In this document: positions 44,833 through 54,454 of the stretch, piece after piece
How positions within the stretch are numbered: the first letter of the stretch is position 1
Layout of the letters: each line of letters opens with the position of its first letter
Assembly (NCBI GenBank): GCA_029244985.1
Contig: JAQWQD010000013.1
Location: 17,110-81,109 of the forward strand
Source: Gammaproteobacteria bacterium
Lineage (GTDB): Bacteria; Pseudomonadota; Gammaproteobacteria; Pseudomonadales; Pseudohongiellaceae
DNA: 64,000 nt
Direction of reading: 5' to 3'
Notes under the pieces: model-generated
What the model saw: the letters and a program-made list of their open reading frames with translations, nothing else
Database searches by the model: none
What the model was told of the DNA's origin: nothing
Program-made: the position numbers and the translations under genes

Positions 44833-47283
44833 TTAAAAACTATAACGCACACCAATAAATGCTGCACGTGGCGGCCCCGCACCAAGAAATACTGGGATCT
44901 CAAAATCTTCGATGATCGGAACTTCCACTTCTCCTGGTTCTTCTCCGAGCAAACCAAAGCTCTCATACTCTTCATCAAACAAATTTAGTACGTTAGCGAA
45001 AATTTCTAGATTTTCACTAATCTGATAGCGAGCCCGCAAATTGACTACTGAATAGCCATCAATTTCATCCAGTTGATTCGACTCGTCACCTCTAAGATGC
45101 TGTTCTGCATTACTCACGACATCCAAACCAATGTTTAGTCCTTCAAACATTGCATAGTCTGCTGAGAATTTAAACTGATTCTGAGGAATTCCTGGAATAC
45201 TGTCACCACGACGGACTAAGATTTCTCCTTCGTCATCGGCAAAATCATGATTTGGGCTGAGCACGCTAAAACTATCTTCAAAAGTTGCAGCGATATGGCT
45301 GTAAGCTAGCAACCAAGTTACCCTTTGGATTCTTCCACTTAATGAGCCTTCAAAACCTTGGCGTCGTGTCTTGTCCACATTGGCAAATAAGCCAGTTGAT
45401 CGCCCCGTAGTTTGGAAAAGAATATCATTGTGATTGGTAGTGCTAAACAGTCCAAGGTTGTAACGGATAGCATTTATATAACCCCGGCCACCAAGTTCGA
45501 AACTTTTTGCGATTACATCATCCAGAGGAGGGTCCGCTAAAAAAGCATTAGGAAGACGACATTCGAAATCGACATCATCAGGATCTTCGCCGTCTTCTAT
45601 GGCATATTGTACAGCTAGATCGAAAACTCCTTCGTTACAGGCAAGCTCTATAGGTGTAGGTGCGCGGGATGATTCGGAATACGAACTGTAAAAATTATGA
45701 TTTTGATTCATCTGCCAAGTGAGTCCGATGGCAGGGTTAATTCGTGAGAAGCGATGACTGCCATTAAGCTCTGGTCGTTCACCGGATTTATCCCTTAGAT
45801 CAACGTTAGTATAGTTTCCGCGGGCAGATAAAGTTAAAGAAAGGGTTTCTGTTAGGTCTAAGATATTAGAAATATAGAAGCTGGTGGATTCTGTTTGAGT
45901 TGAAATTAGCGTGGCTTGATCATCAACAAAAATACCTGTCCCCAGGCCAGTAGTTAAACGGGTAATAGGATTAAGGCTCGCAAGTTCCACTACCGAATCA
46001 AATGCCGATTCTCCATTGAAATAAGCACCACCGACTACTAACTGTCCATTGTAACCAAAAAAGTTTCCGAGAAAGGTCCATTGAAAATCAGCGCCTGTAC
46101 TTTCTTGATTGCGATTACTTAGGTTATTGATCGCTTCATCAGAAAGGAGGCCCGCTCCCGAAAGGTCATCATCTTCAAAACCTTCGATATTAAAAGATTC
46201 ATTCACCCCCATCGCCATCGCTGTGTTGTTCAGAAAATCTTCTAAACCCTCAGCGCTTGCAAATTGAGATTCACAGACATCGTCGTCATCAAGCCCTAGT
46301 TCTTCTAAATCGTCTTCTTCTAGCCCCTCTATTAAGGAACCTATGCCGCCAAACTCACAGATACCGAATTCTGACCCATCGCCATTAAAAGAAACGGTGT
46401 CGTTCTGGCGATAGAATAAATTACCACTGAAGCTAATTGCCGAACTTACTTCATGCGAAAAATCGAAACTAAACATATCCATGTCATTCTCGGTAATGTC
46501 AGGCCCAGTGAAAATAGCCGCGCGATCGAAGTCAAGAAGTTCGACGGGCGAGGAACCAAATCCGATTAGGTCTGATTCACCGTGTTGGTAATTTAAATTG
46601 ATTTGCGTGTAGTCTGAACGATAGCTGAGGCTGCTGTAAAAATTGATTGCTTCAGAGTTAGAGTGATCACGCCAACCATCTTCTTCAAAATATTCAATAT
46701 TGGTGTAGTAGGCCAGCTTTCCGTTGTTGCCACCAAATTCCAGGTTTGCTGTATGTCTGCCAAATGAGCCCGCACTAATTTCAGCGTTCGCGCCTTCAAA
46801 ATCGAACCCATCCTTCATATCAATAACTATCGAGCCACCGAGGCTATTCAGTCCATATAGTGGATTAGCCCCTCCACCTAGGGATAGTTCTTGAATCGCC
46901 GATTGAGGCAAGAGATCCCAATTCACAGCATCTCCCAAAGGCTCATTAATTCGGATTCCGTTTTGATATACGGCAAGGCCTTGGGCCAAACCTAGCAGTG
47001 GTGAAGCAGTGAAGCCGCGATACTGAAGGTCTGGTTGCAGCGGATTATTCTGCGCTTCATTTAACGAGATGCTCGAGAAGCTCTGTTTGAGAAAATCAGC
47101 AATGCTGACAGCAGAAATATTTTTTAAGTCGGCATTTGTCGCAGTTTGAACAGGATAAGCGAGTTTGTCGGTATCTATGCTTGAGCCTGCAGGAACGACG
47201 CCAACAACGACTATTTCCTCTAGCTCTTGTGCTGCCGCTCCAGACGATATAGCAAGGGCAAGCGGAACAGATAATGCTTTCAT
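44833..47283 (-). CDS. TonB-dependent outer-membrane receptor with an acidic insert
   Basis: The 816-residue receptor starts with a signal peptide (MKALSVPLALAISSGAAA) and a TonB-box-like LEEIVVVG, then a plug domain (SIADFLKQSF, LQYRGFTASPLLG, GLAVYQNGIRI, LYGLNSLGGSI) and a 22-strand-type barrel ending in FIGVRYSF. An unusual acidic stretch, encoded at ~46130-46390, has 30-plus Asp/Glu with two Cys (GICEFGG...DDDDVCES) and probably forms a long extracellular loop. The ATG at 47281-47283 is preferred over a TTG eight codons upstream. No transporter for the substrate is adjacent. Confidence 0.92.
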   Translation of the reverse strand: MKALSVPLALAISSGAAAQELEEIVVVGVVPAGSSIDTDKLAYPVQTATNADLKNISAVSIADFLKQSFSSISLNEAQNNPLQPDLQYRGFTASPLLGLAQGLAVYQNGIRINEPLGDAVNWDLLPQSAIQELSLGGGANPLYGLNSLGGSIVIDMKDGFDFEGANAEISAGSFGRHTANLEFGGNNGKLAYYTNIEYFEEDGWRDHSNSEAINFYSSLSYRSDYTQINLNYQHGESDLIGFGSSPVELLDFDRAAIFTGPDITENDMDMFSFDFSHEVSSAISFSGNLFYRQNDTVSFNGDGSEFGICEFGGIGSLIEGLEEDDLEELGLDDDDVCESQFASAEGLEDFLNNTAMAMGVNESFNIEGFEDDDLSGAGLLSDEAINNLSNRNQESTGADFQWTFLGNFFGYNGQLVVGGAYFNGESAFDSVVELASLNPITRLTTGLGTGIFVDDQATLISTQTESTSFYISNILDLTETLSLTLSARGNYTNVDLRDKSGERPELNGSHRFSRINPAIGLTWQMNQNHNFYSSYSESSRAPTPIELACNEGVFDLAVQYAIEDGEDPDDVDFECRLPNAFLADPPLDDVIAKSFELGGRGYINAIRYNLGLFSTTNHNDILFQTTGRSTGLFANVDKTRRQGFEGSLSGRIQRVTWLLAYSHIAATFEDSFSVLSPNHDFADDEGEILVRRGDSIPGIPQNQFKFSADYAMFEGLNIGLDVVSNAEQHLRGDESNQLDEIDGYSVVNLRARYQISENLEIFANVLNLFDEEYESFGLLGEEPGEVEVPIIEDFEIPVFLGAGPPRAAFIGVRYSF

Positions 47284-47588
47284 AAAGTTTCTTGTAAACC
47301 TAGCCAATTAATGAACAGATTCAATCCGTTTAGCAGCGCAGCAGTATAGCAAAGAGGCCCATTATTCATAAGTCCCTAGGTAAGTATGAGCTTAGGTTAC
47401 AAGAAGCTATAATCGAATATTGAATTTCGAAGTTCAAGTTATTCAGGCTTTGACCTCAGGGTTTGAGGCGGGTAGATTAACCATCTCTTGGAAACCTCGA
47501 CAGGTCTATTAGAATGAGATCGTTTCAAATTAAGCCTTCCGCGGCTTGACGATCGGCTCGAGGTATCTAAAAAAATTAAGGAGGGATT
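47284..47588. other. Intergenic region between the TonB receptor and the SDR gene
   Basis: These 305 bases separate two divergent genes and should hold both promoters. Short frames here have neither length nor start signals. A small AAGCC/GGCTT hairpin lies near 47543. No Fur-like site was found before the receptor. Confidence 0.5.
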
Positions 47589-48281
47589 ATGGCTACGGTA
47601 CTCATTACAGGTGCTAACCGCGGTATTGGCCTGGAATTTGTAAAACAATATTTAGCACGCGGCGAAAACGTGATTGGCACTTGTCGTGATATTGAAGCGG
47701 CAGAGGCGCTGGCGCAATTAAGCGCAAACAATGAGAATCTACAATTGCTCGAGCTTGACGTTGCCAATGATGAATCTCTAATGGCGTTCCCTGCACAACT
47801 CGTAAATAGTCCTATAGATATCTTTATTAATAATGCGGGAGTTTATGGGCCAAGAAATTCTGTATTTAACAATGTTGATGCAGAAAACTGGCTGCCAGTA
47901 CTTCGCGTAAACACAATAGCACCAATGTTGCTAACCCAGCGCATTATCGAGAATTTGAAACAGGGTGAAGGTAAAAAACTGTTGTACGTTACGTCGAAAA
48001 TGGGTTCCATAGACGATAACAATGGTGGCGGTTCCTATGTCTATCGTAGTTCCAAAGCGGCCTTAAACGCTGTTGTCAAAAGCATTGCCGTGGATTTGGG
48101 AGGTGCAGGATTTGATGTCGCAGTACTACACCCAGGTTGGGTGCGAACCGATATGGGGGGACCTAACGGGCTAATCGACACTGAAACGAGTGTTGTAGGT
48201 ATGATTTCTGTTATCGACAATCTAAACAGCGATAATACAGGTAGTTTTTTTAATTATGATGGAACGATTATTCCTTGGTGA
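47589..48281 (+). CDS. Short-chain dehydrogenase/reductase
   Basis: This 230-residue classical SDR, probably NAD(P)H dependent and cytosolic, has the cofactor motif TGANRGIGLEF at residues 7-17, NNAG at ~80 (FINNAGVYGP), and the catalytic Tyr-x3-Lys in YVYRSSKAALN with Ser in LYVTSKMGS. Resembles the CsgA/sniffer-like carbonyl reductases. The ATG has a near-perfect AAGGAGGG ribosome binding site. The next gene begins 12 bases after the stop. Substrate unknown. Confidence 0.9.
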   Translation: MATVLITGANRGIGLEFVKQYLARGENVIGTCRDIEAAEALAQLSANNENLQLLELDVANDESLMAFPAQLVNSPIDIFINNAGVYGPRNSVFNNVDAENWLPVLRVNTIAPMLLTQRIIENLKQGEGKKLLYVTSKMGSIDDNNGGGSYVYRSSKAALNAVVKSIAVDLGGAGFDVAVLHPGWVRTDMGGPNGLIDTETSVVGMISVIDNLNSDNTGSFFNYDGTIIPW

Positions 48282-48293
48282 GTATTACTCAGC

Positions 48294-48977
48294 ATGCATT
48301 TCCAGATGAGGTCAATCTACAACAATATGCTTCTTTCCTTAAAATCTAAACTAGTTTCAGCACGAAAACTGATGATAATTTTTTCTTGTACCTTTGCGCT
48401 ATTGAATTCAAATTCTAGCTTTTCTCATGGCGGTGTCGCTTTCGAAGAAGATCTTTGCGTAATCACTATTAATTTTATGCAGGCCCATTTTACAGTATTT
48501 CAACCGGAAGTAAGTCAAAACGAGGAATTTTGCGAAGACATTCCAAGCGCAACGACCTCAGTCTTTGTAATGGAATACCTGCACAACTTACTTCAGGAAA
48601 TGTATATTGACTTTCGTATTGTGCGCGATATAAATAATGTCGGTCAATATGCTAGTTGGGAAGATATCGAAGGATTAGACGACCTGGAAGCCGCAACTGT
48701 TTTCTACCAGCCACCTACTATCGAAGATGGCGGTTACTATCGAGCCAGCTATGCTTTTGAAGAAAGAGGCACCTACATAGGCGTTGTTACTGCGGAACAT
48801 CCTACTGAAGATCGCAACTATAACGCTGTGTTTTACTTTCAAGTTGGAGGCCGTGACTGGGGCACTATTCCTTATTTCATTGCATTATTATTGATAGTGC
48901 AAGGAGGGTATTGGTATAGCAGCGGAGGTTATAAAAAGTACAAAGCAAAGGAGCAGGCTAGAAACCTTGAAGTATAG
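48294..48977 (+). CDS. Exported or membrane protein of unknown function
   Basis: This 227-residue protein has an N-terminal hydrophobic signal (LMIIFSCTFALLNSNSSFS) with the mature part beginning at SHGGVAFEEDLC, then an acidic beta-rich region (HFTVFQPEV, EEFCEDIPS, YLHNLLQEMYIDFRIV, ATVFYQPPTIEDGGYYR, YIGVVTAEHPTEDRNY) and a C-terminal membrane helix (IPYFIALLLIVQGGYWYSS). Two Cys and several His near the N-terminus could bind metal, but I do not recognise a characterised family. Four in-frame ATGs (48294, 48306, 48327, 48372) make the start uncertain. It may be co-transcribed with the SDR gene. Confidence 0.72.
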   Translation: MHFQMRSIYNNMLLSLKSKLVSARKLMIIFSCTFALLNSNSSFSHGGVAFEEDLCVITINFMQAHFTVFQPEVSQNEEFCEDIPSATTSVFVMEYLHNLLQEMYIDFRIVRDINNVGQYASWEDIEGLDDLEAATVFYQPPTIEDGGYYRASYAFEERGTYIGVVTAEHPTEDRNYNAVFYFQVGGRDWGTIPYFIALLLIVQGGYWYSSGGYKKYKAKEQARNLEV

Positions 48978-48989
48978 TTTGGCATTTTT

Positions 48990-49062
48990 TGGTTGGTTTT
49001 TCCACGTGGCGAAAAAATTAGAGAACAGCTCTTCTCTTAAAAAAATAAATATTAACCAACCA
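48990..49062. repeat. Spaced inverted repeat with internal hairpin
   Basis: TGGTTGGTT and AACCAACCA are perfect 9-bp arms, 55 bases apart, enclosing A-rich DNA and a small AGAG/CTCT hairpin. It lies between the unknown membrane protein and the HNH gene and could be a 3'-end structure or a small RNA fold. Confidence 0.4.
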
Positions 49063-49158
49063 GTTTAAAATGAGGTGCAAGTTCCAGTCATTGATATTTG
49101 CAACGAAAGAAATAGTGTATAGAATCTATATCATGATTGCTGTAAAAGGTTATTGTGT

Positions 49159-49710
49159 ATGAGTGCCAAAATTCTGCGATTAAATAAGGCTGGTATTCCA
49201 GTTAGCTGGCTTACTCGGGAAGAAACCGCCACGCTGCTAGTTAAAAATCAGGTTATCTGGACTCTTGGCAACACAGTAATGGAAATTCGTGGTGGCTACA
49301 ATCGCAGTGGTATTCAATCTATACTTAAACTTCCCAGCATAGTTGCCTGTGAAGGCAAACTGCACCAAGAAAACTTCGACCCTCCTTTAGAGAATAAATT
49401 TCTTTTCCGCCGCGACAAAAATATCTGTCTTTATTGCGGTGTGAAGTTTTCGGTTCTTGATTTATCCAGGGACCATGTTAAACCTTTATCGAAGGGTGGC
49501 TATGATGTTTGGACTAATGTTGTAACCTCCTGTCGCCGTTGTAATAATCGCAAAGCAGACAGGATGCCGGAAGACGCGAGAATGGAATTGCTAGCTATCC
49601 CATTCGTGCCGAATCAATATGAATTTCTTTACCTCTCTAATCGCAACGTGCTTGCAGATCAAATGGAATTTTTAAGCGCTCGCTTCTCCCGGCATATTAA
49701 ATTATCGTGA
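49159..49710 (+). CDS. HNH endonuclease domain protein
   Basis: This 183-residue protein carries a compact HNH/zinc-finger nuclease core: CLYCGVKFS, then LSRDHVKPLSKGG with the catalytic His, then WTNVVTSCRRCNNRKADR with the second Cys pair and the Asn-His-type helix. The N-terminal ~75 residues (ILRLNKAGIPVSWL, TATLLVKNQVIWTLG) match the usual companion region of this bacterial family, whose role is unsettled. The ATG at 49159 has AAAGG nine bases upstream. No restriction-modification or phage genes lie nearby. Confidence 0.88.
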   Translation: MSAKILRLNKAGIPVSWLTREETATLLVKNQVIWTLGNTVMEIRGGYNRSGIQSILKLPSIVACEGKLHQENFDPPLENKFLFRRDKNICLYCGVKFSVLDLSRDHVKPLSKGGYDVWTNVVTSCRRCNNRKADRMPEDARMELLAIPFVPNQYEFLYLSNRNVLADQMEFLSARFSRHIKLS

Positions 49711-49799
49711 TTTAGCCGGTTAACATGGAGGAATCGCGAAAATTTTATTGCCTTGTATGCTAGCATGCAGTTCCTTTCTAGAAAGCTTTGTATTTTTAC

Positions 49800-50765
49800 A
49801 TGAGTAAGCCTGGTCAAAATCATTTCTCTGGATTTTTTTTATCCCTCATAGCAGCGGCCATGTGGGGAATGCTGCCTGTTGCTTTGAAGGAATTGCTCTC
49901 TGGCATGGATGCCTCAACAATAGTTTGGTTTCGCTTCTTGGTTGCCGGAGTTGTATTGCTTTTTTGGCTAAGTTTTAGGCAAGAAATTCCCAAATTAAAA
50001 GCGGTAAGTGCCAGGACGCGCTTTTCTCTTTTGGTTGCTGCGGCAGGACTATGCAGCAATTATTACTTGTTCTCGAATTCTCTAAATTATGTGAATGGAG
50101 AAACAAGCGAAGCTGTTATCCAGCTCACTACACTTCTCTTAATTTTTGGTGGGGTCATTTTTTATAAAGAATCATTTGTGGGAATTCAAAAAATGGGAAC
50201 GCTGCTAATCGTGATTGGGCTTCTACTATTTTTTAATGACCGACTTACAGAATTTACCAGCTTGGAGAATAGTCAGACTATTGGTGTATTGATTGTAGTC
50301 GCGGCAGCTATAACCTGGACCGCCTATGCTCTTTTGCAAAAACAATTACTTCAATCATATACCTCGCCGCAAATCCTTCTCCTTATATATTTATTTTCTG
50401 TTGTGGTGTTGCTGCCGTTTATCTCCCCGATGAGTCTTTTCGCGCTTAGCAAATTCCAACTCGCCTTATTACTATTTTGTTGTATCAATACCCTTGTTGC
50501 CTACGGTTGCTTTGCGGAAGCCCTAAACCTTTGGGATGCCTCAAAAGTGAGCGCAGTTTTAGCCCTGGCTCCACTGTTTACAATCGGCTCCTTGAAGCTA
50601 ACGGTCTGCTTTTATCCTGACTATGCCTTTTCAGATCGCCTCTCGTGGATTTCCATTATCGGTGCTCTGTTGTTAGTGGTGGGCTCAATTCTTACAGCTT
50701 TAATGCCCGTTCTCTCTCAGCGAGCGAAAGGTGCTAAACCTGATTCGCGCGGTACCGCGAACTAG
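49800..50765 (+). CDS. EamA-family (DMT) transporter
   Basis: This 321-residue inner-membrane protein has ten predicted helices in two EamA repeats: the first opens with LSLIAAAMWGMLPVALKELL and the second with IGVLIVVAAAITWTAYALLQ. The drug/metabolite transporter superfamily exports amino acids, nucleotides or drugs; the substrate is not predictable. I use the ATG at 49800; a TTG four codons upstream is alternative. The C-terminus is a short basic tail. It is followed by two adjacent hairpins. Confidence 0.87.
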   Translation: MSKPGQNHFSGFFLSLIAAAMWGMLPVALKELLSGMDASTIVWFRFLVAGVVLLFWLSFRQEIPKLKAVSARTRFSLLVAAAGLCSNYYLFSNSLNYVNGETSEAVIQLTTLLLIFGGVIFYKESFVGIQKMGTLLIVIGLLLFFNDRLTEFTSLENSQTIGVLIVVAAAITWTAYALLQKQLLQSYTSPQILLLIYLFSVVVLLPFISPMSLFALSKFQLALLLFCCINTLVAYGCFAEALNLWDASKVSAVLALAPLFTIGSLKLTVCFYPDYAFSDRLSWISIIGALLLVVGSILTALMPVLSQRAKGAKPDSRGTAN

Positions 50766-50778
50766 GCTATTTAGCCTA
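50744..50778. terminator. Tandem hairpins at the end of the EamA gene
   Basis: TTCGCG/CGCGAA with a six-base loop overlaps the last codons, and a second hairpin TAGGCTA-TT-TAGCCTA overlaps the stop. Only a short T-poor tail follows, so these may be a weak terminator or a 3'-end stabiliser. Confidence 0.4.
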
Positions 50779-50925
50779 ACTTTCAGCTCCATTGACTAAC
50801 TGCTTGAAATGCGGAAAACTCGACTCTTAACGAATGGCCAGTTGCGTGTAGCCGAATTAGCTGTATTTAAAATCCTTTTAAAAAATGCACATCCCAATAT
50901 AAGAATAAGACGAGCGGATCAGATT

Positions 50926-52932
50926 ATGTTGAAAATAAAACCCCATTTCCTTTTGCTTGTTGCAATCTATGCTGTCCTCAGCTCAGCTGCTGTTGCCAAA
51001 GTCACTCGTATCGAGGTGGTTAACGAGGAAACGTTATCTCATAGTGCTGTAGATTTTAGTTATAGAGCTATTCGTGGGGTTGTCTACTTCACCTTGGACC
51101 CTGTGGACCCATCCAATGCGGCTATTACGGATATTGCGTATGCGCCGACTAATGAACGAGGACTGGTGGAGTATTCGGCGGACTTCAAGCTTATAGTGCC
51201 ATCCGATTCCATTGCTAATGGCGGGCTGATGTACATGGTAAATAATCGTGGCCGTGGATCGACACCCCCCGAGGATTCTTTGCTACACCCACTGTCTGAA
51301 CGCGGGTTTACCTACTTGTTAACCGGTTGGATTAATGAGATCGAAGAGCGGCCCGGACGTCTCCGTTTGCACGCGCCAATCGTTGGTTCAGCTCAAGAAA
51401 TAATTACGGGAGACGTGCGCTATGAAGTAATTGTCTCTCGACCGGCCTTAGAGTCCGCCATTGGTGGCGGCGGGCACCTCGCCTATGAACCTACCGCAGC
51501 AGGTCTGGAAAACGCTACTTTAAGCGAGCGACTTTATCCAACTGATCCTCGCGTGCCCATAGAGCGTTCTCAATTTTCGCTTAATGTAGCTGATTCTCAA
51601 AACAGCAATCAAAAAAATATTACATTGAATCTGGAGAGTGGATTTAAGCCAGGCTACATCTATGAACTTATTTATGAGGCCATGAATCCCGTGCTAGCAG
51701 GAGCAGGTATGTCAGGGATTAGAGACCTTGTATCGCTAATTCGTTATGGCGGCGAAGGAAGTAAAGAGTTAGAGAAGCTGGGTCTTCCTGCAATTGAACA
51801 CGGCGTTGCCTATGGATTTTCCCAGAGTGGCCGCTTGTTGCGCCAGTTCATGTACGACGGCTTTAATGCTGACTTAGAACAGCGTCAGGTATTCGATGGT
51901 GTAGTTCCGTTTATCGCCGGCGGTGGTTATGGAATGTTTAATAACCGCTTCGCTATGCCCACTCGAACTAATGGACAGCATTCAAACTACCTTTATCCCA
52001 ATGATTTATTTCCTTTTACCTATGGAAATAGCATCGACCCTTTTACTGGCAATACTGATGGCGTGTTAAAGAAAGCGAGAGAAACAAATACAGTGCCGAA
52101 GGTTATGCATATCCAAACATCTAATGAGTACTGGGGACGAGCCGGGTCGCTACCACACACTAACCCGGAAGGAACTGCTGACGCGCCACTTCCTGAAGAA
52201 GTGCGCTTTTACACCATCGGTGGTTCACAGCATGGATCCGGCAATGGTATTCCGAGTGCGGCCTCAATTAGTCAACTACCACGAAATCCCACCATGTGGA
52301 ATCCGATTGGGATGTCCTTAATAGTTAGCATGTATGCCTGGGTATCAGAGGATATTGAGCCTCCAGCGTCTCGTTACCCTCGCATCGAAGATAGTTCACT
52401 AGTCACCTCCCATGTGGATGGCAGAATAAATAGTGCTGCCTGGAATCGATTAAACTCTGTCATCCACCCAACTGCTATCTATCAACCGACTCATAATAAT
52501 TACGGCAGTCGCTGGGAAGAAGAGCGCATAATCGATGAGCATCCAATTTCATCGGATCACTACTACAACTCTCTAATACCTGCAGTAGATTCTGATAATA
52601 ATGACTTAAGTCATAGTACAATTTTGCCGCCCACTGCAGAAGTGCCACTTGCCACATTTACTTCATGGAACTTGCGTGCTATTGAAACTGGGGCGGAAAA
52701 ATCACTGGCAAGATTGTCAGGCGGTTATATTCCTTATGCGCGAGATGCAGTGACTGCGTTAGCGAACAGAGATCAGCGCAGTTCTATCGAAGGGCTCTAC
52801 CGCTCATTCGATGACTACTTAAAAAAATATGAAGAAGCAACAGACCTATTGATTGATTCTGGATTTCTACTGCCAGGTTTTAAAGCTGTGTACATGGATA
52901 TTGCAAACCGTATGGAAAGTGTATTTGACTAG
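50926..52932 (+). CDS. Exported alpha/beta-hydrolase-domain protein (PF20091-like)
   Basis: This 668-residue protein has a signal peptide (FLLLVAIYAVLSSAAVA) and resembles the large uncharacterised alpha/beta hydrolase family of exported proteins. The nucleophile elbow is YGFSQSGRLLRQF with Ser at about residue 299. Other conserved-looking pieces are MVNNRGRG, GFTYLLTGW, FDGVVPFIAGGG and HIQTSNEYWGRAGSL; a catalytic His is probably in GSQHGSGNG. I use the ATG at 50926 because an extended frame to 50809 adds a basic non-signal tail. Likely an esterase or lactonase; substrate unknown. It appears monocistronic. Confidence 0.82.
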   Translation: MLKIKPHFLLLVAIYAVLSSAAVAKVTRIEVVNEETLSHSAVDFSYRAIRGVVYFTLDPVDPSNAAITDIAYAPTNERGLVEYSADFKLIVPSDSIANGGLMYMVNNRGRGSTPPEDSLLHPLSERGFTYLLTGWINEIEERPGRLRLHAPIVGSAQEIITGDVRYEVIVSRPALESAIGGGGHLAYEPTAAGLENATLSERLYPTDPRVPIERSQFSLNVADSQNSNQKNITLNLESGFKPGYIYELIYEAMNPVLAGAGMSGIRDLVSLIRYGGEGSKELEKLGLPAIEHGVAYGFSQSGRLLRQFMYDGFNADLEQRQVFDGVVPFIAGGGYGMFNNRFAMPTRTNGQHSNYLYPNDLFPFTYGNSIDPFTGNTDGVLKKARETNTVPKVMHIQTSNEYWGRAGSLPHTNPEGTADAPLPEEVRFYTIGGSQHGSGNGIPSAASISQLPRNPTMWNPIGMSLIVSMYAWVSEDIEPPASRYPRIEDSSLVTSHVDGRINSAAWNRLNSVIHPTAIYQPTHNNYGSRWEEERIIDEHPISSDHYYNSLIPAVDSDNNDLSHSTILPPTAEVPLATFTSWNLRAIETGAEKSLARLSGGYIPYARDAVTALANRDQRSSIEGLYRSFDDYLKKYEEATDLLIDSGFLLPGFKAVYMDIANRMESVFD

Positions 52933-53098
52933 TTGTACTTAGCCGCTCATATGTTTGGCTTTAACTTCTTCGATATGCGGCAAACACACTAAGTTAGACC
53001 TGACATTAGCGGTGGGATTATCAGGATTTAGGCTTGATCGGAACCCTAAACGAGATTTTCTAGCCGTTTACGTTACAACTTTGAAGTAACTGCCGTGT

Positions 53099-54313
53099 CT
53101 AGTCGTCACCCGGGAAATCGAATTCTACTTTCTGTAGGCGAGGTATAGTACAGCTGTGAGGTTCTGGATCGTAGCTAACATCTTCCGGGCTTTCGCCACC
53201 TTTTAGGTTGAGAAAACTGGCACCGGTATTTGGGCCAAGACAGATAATACTAGAAGTTTCCCCACTGTCTTTTACTAAGCCATCCCAAACAATATTGGGG
53301 GTATTTACTTGCGCGACCTCATGCCAAGCCATCAGGTTTCGATGTCTGGGTGCAGTGCCACCACCGCGATATTCATTGTCGTGTATGTAAATCTGTTCAG
53401 GGAAAGGATCGTAGTTAGGGTCGTCGATGGTGCGGCCACCCAACGTAAAACTGTAAACCATAATGTTTACATTGTTGTTGTCCCAAAACTCATTTTCAAA
53501 TACTTCGATGTTGTCGTTAGCTAAAACTAATAAACCGGTTCCTGGTGGAACATTGCGGACAATTGCACCCTCCGGTGCAAAATTCTCTGTATTATTCAGA
53601 TAGATTTGATTATTAAAAACTCGAGTAGCTTGGCCACCTTGCACTTCAAGGTTTGGCAAATCAAAAACTAGAACACCTCCTGTGTTGTTGGTTGCGACAT
53701 TGTCATAAACATCGGCAAAGGTTGAGTTTTCAATCTCAATACCTGCAACGTTATATTCTGCTCGTGAATTGCGCACAATAATTTGGCTGGATTGTCCAAC
53801 ATAGATGCCGGCATCTGCCGCGCCAATAGCGACAGAGCCCTCGATTAATATATTGCGCGACTGAACCGGATAAATCCCGTAAGCCCCATTCTCTGGGTCG
53901 GGCCCGTTAGTCCATTCTGTGCGTACCCTTCTGATTGTGACGTTTGTGCTTTCATTTATTTTAAGTGCGTCGCCGACAGTGTTTTCAATGGCGAGATCTT
54001 CAATAATGAAATCATCCGCGGTGACCAATAGACCTTCAGCACCTTGAGCCTGATTTGAAAACGACAGAATGGACTCGTCCATGCCCGCACCACGAATAGT
54101 TATACCGGGAACAGTTAGAGAAAGACTGCGGACAAAATTATGAGTGCCGGCTGGAACTTCGATTATATCTCCGGGCTGGGCTTCGATAAGTTGGATTTGC
54201 AAGGTTTCTTCAAAACTAAGTTCGAGCGCTGGAGCAGGTGGCTCAGCCTCACCACAGCTTGCGAGTAAACTTATGCTCAGAAAGGCGATTAGATGCTTTG
54301 CTGATACTTTCAT
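53099..54313 (-). CDS. Lipoprotein with parallel beta-helix repeats
   Basis: The 404-residue protein has a lipobox (LISLLASC, Cys ~20), a short Pro linker and then a right-handed beta-helix of the pectate-lyase-like or NosD type: repeated short strands such as DFIIEDLAIENTVGDAL, NVTIRRVRTEW, NILIEGSVAIGAADAGI, QIIVRNSRAEYNVAGIEI. Members of the parallel beta-helix family include polysaccharide lyases and carbohydrate-binding scaffolds. No catalytic Lys/Arg set can be assigned with confidence. It is probably anchored on the outer membrane. The gene is minus-strand and single. Confidence 0.85.
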   Translation of the reverse strand: MKVSAKHLIAFLSISLLASCGEAEPPAPALELSFEETLQIQLIEAQPGDIIEVPAGTHNFVRSLSLTVPGITIRGAGMDESILSFSNQAQGAEGLLVTADDFIIEDLAIENTVGDALKINESTNVTIRRVRTEWTNGPDPENGAYGIYPVQSRNILIEGSVAIGAADAGIYVGQSSQIIVRNSRAEYNVAGIEIENSTFADVYDNVATNNTGGVLVFDLPNLEVQGGQATRVFNNQIYLNNTENFAPEGAIVRNVPPGTGLLVLANDNIEVFENEFWDNNNVNIMVYSFTLGGRTIDDPNYDPFPEQIYIHDNEYRGGGTAPRHRNLMAWHEVAQVNTPNIVWDGLVKDSGETSSIICLGPNTGASFLNLKGGESPEDVSYDPEPHSCTIPRLQKVEFDFPGDD

Positions 54314-54454
54314 AGTTATTCTCTCTTTGCTTATGTCTTAATTCGCGCAATCTATCGTCAATAATGACATGAAAAGTTATAGCGCTAAATTGTTAGTTAG
54401 ATAATAAAACTTTTTGTGGCCTGACTTTCTGAATGAAGGTTTTTTGGCAATGCT

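Noticed and set aside
47576..47767. Minus-strand frame opposite the SDR start
   Set aside because: Antisense shadow of the strongly supported SDR gene with a perfect ribosome binding site.
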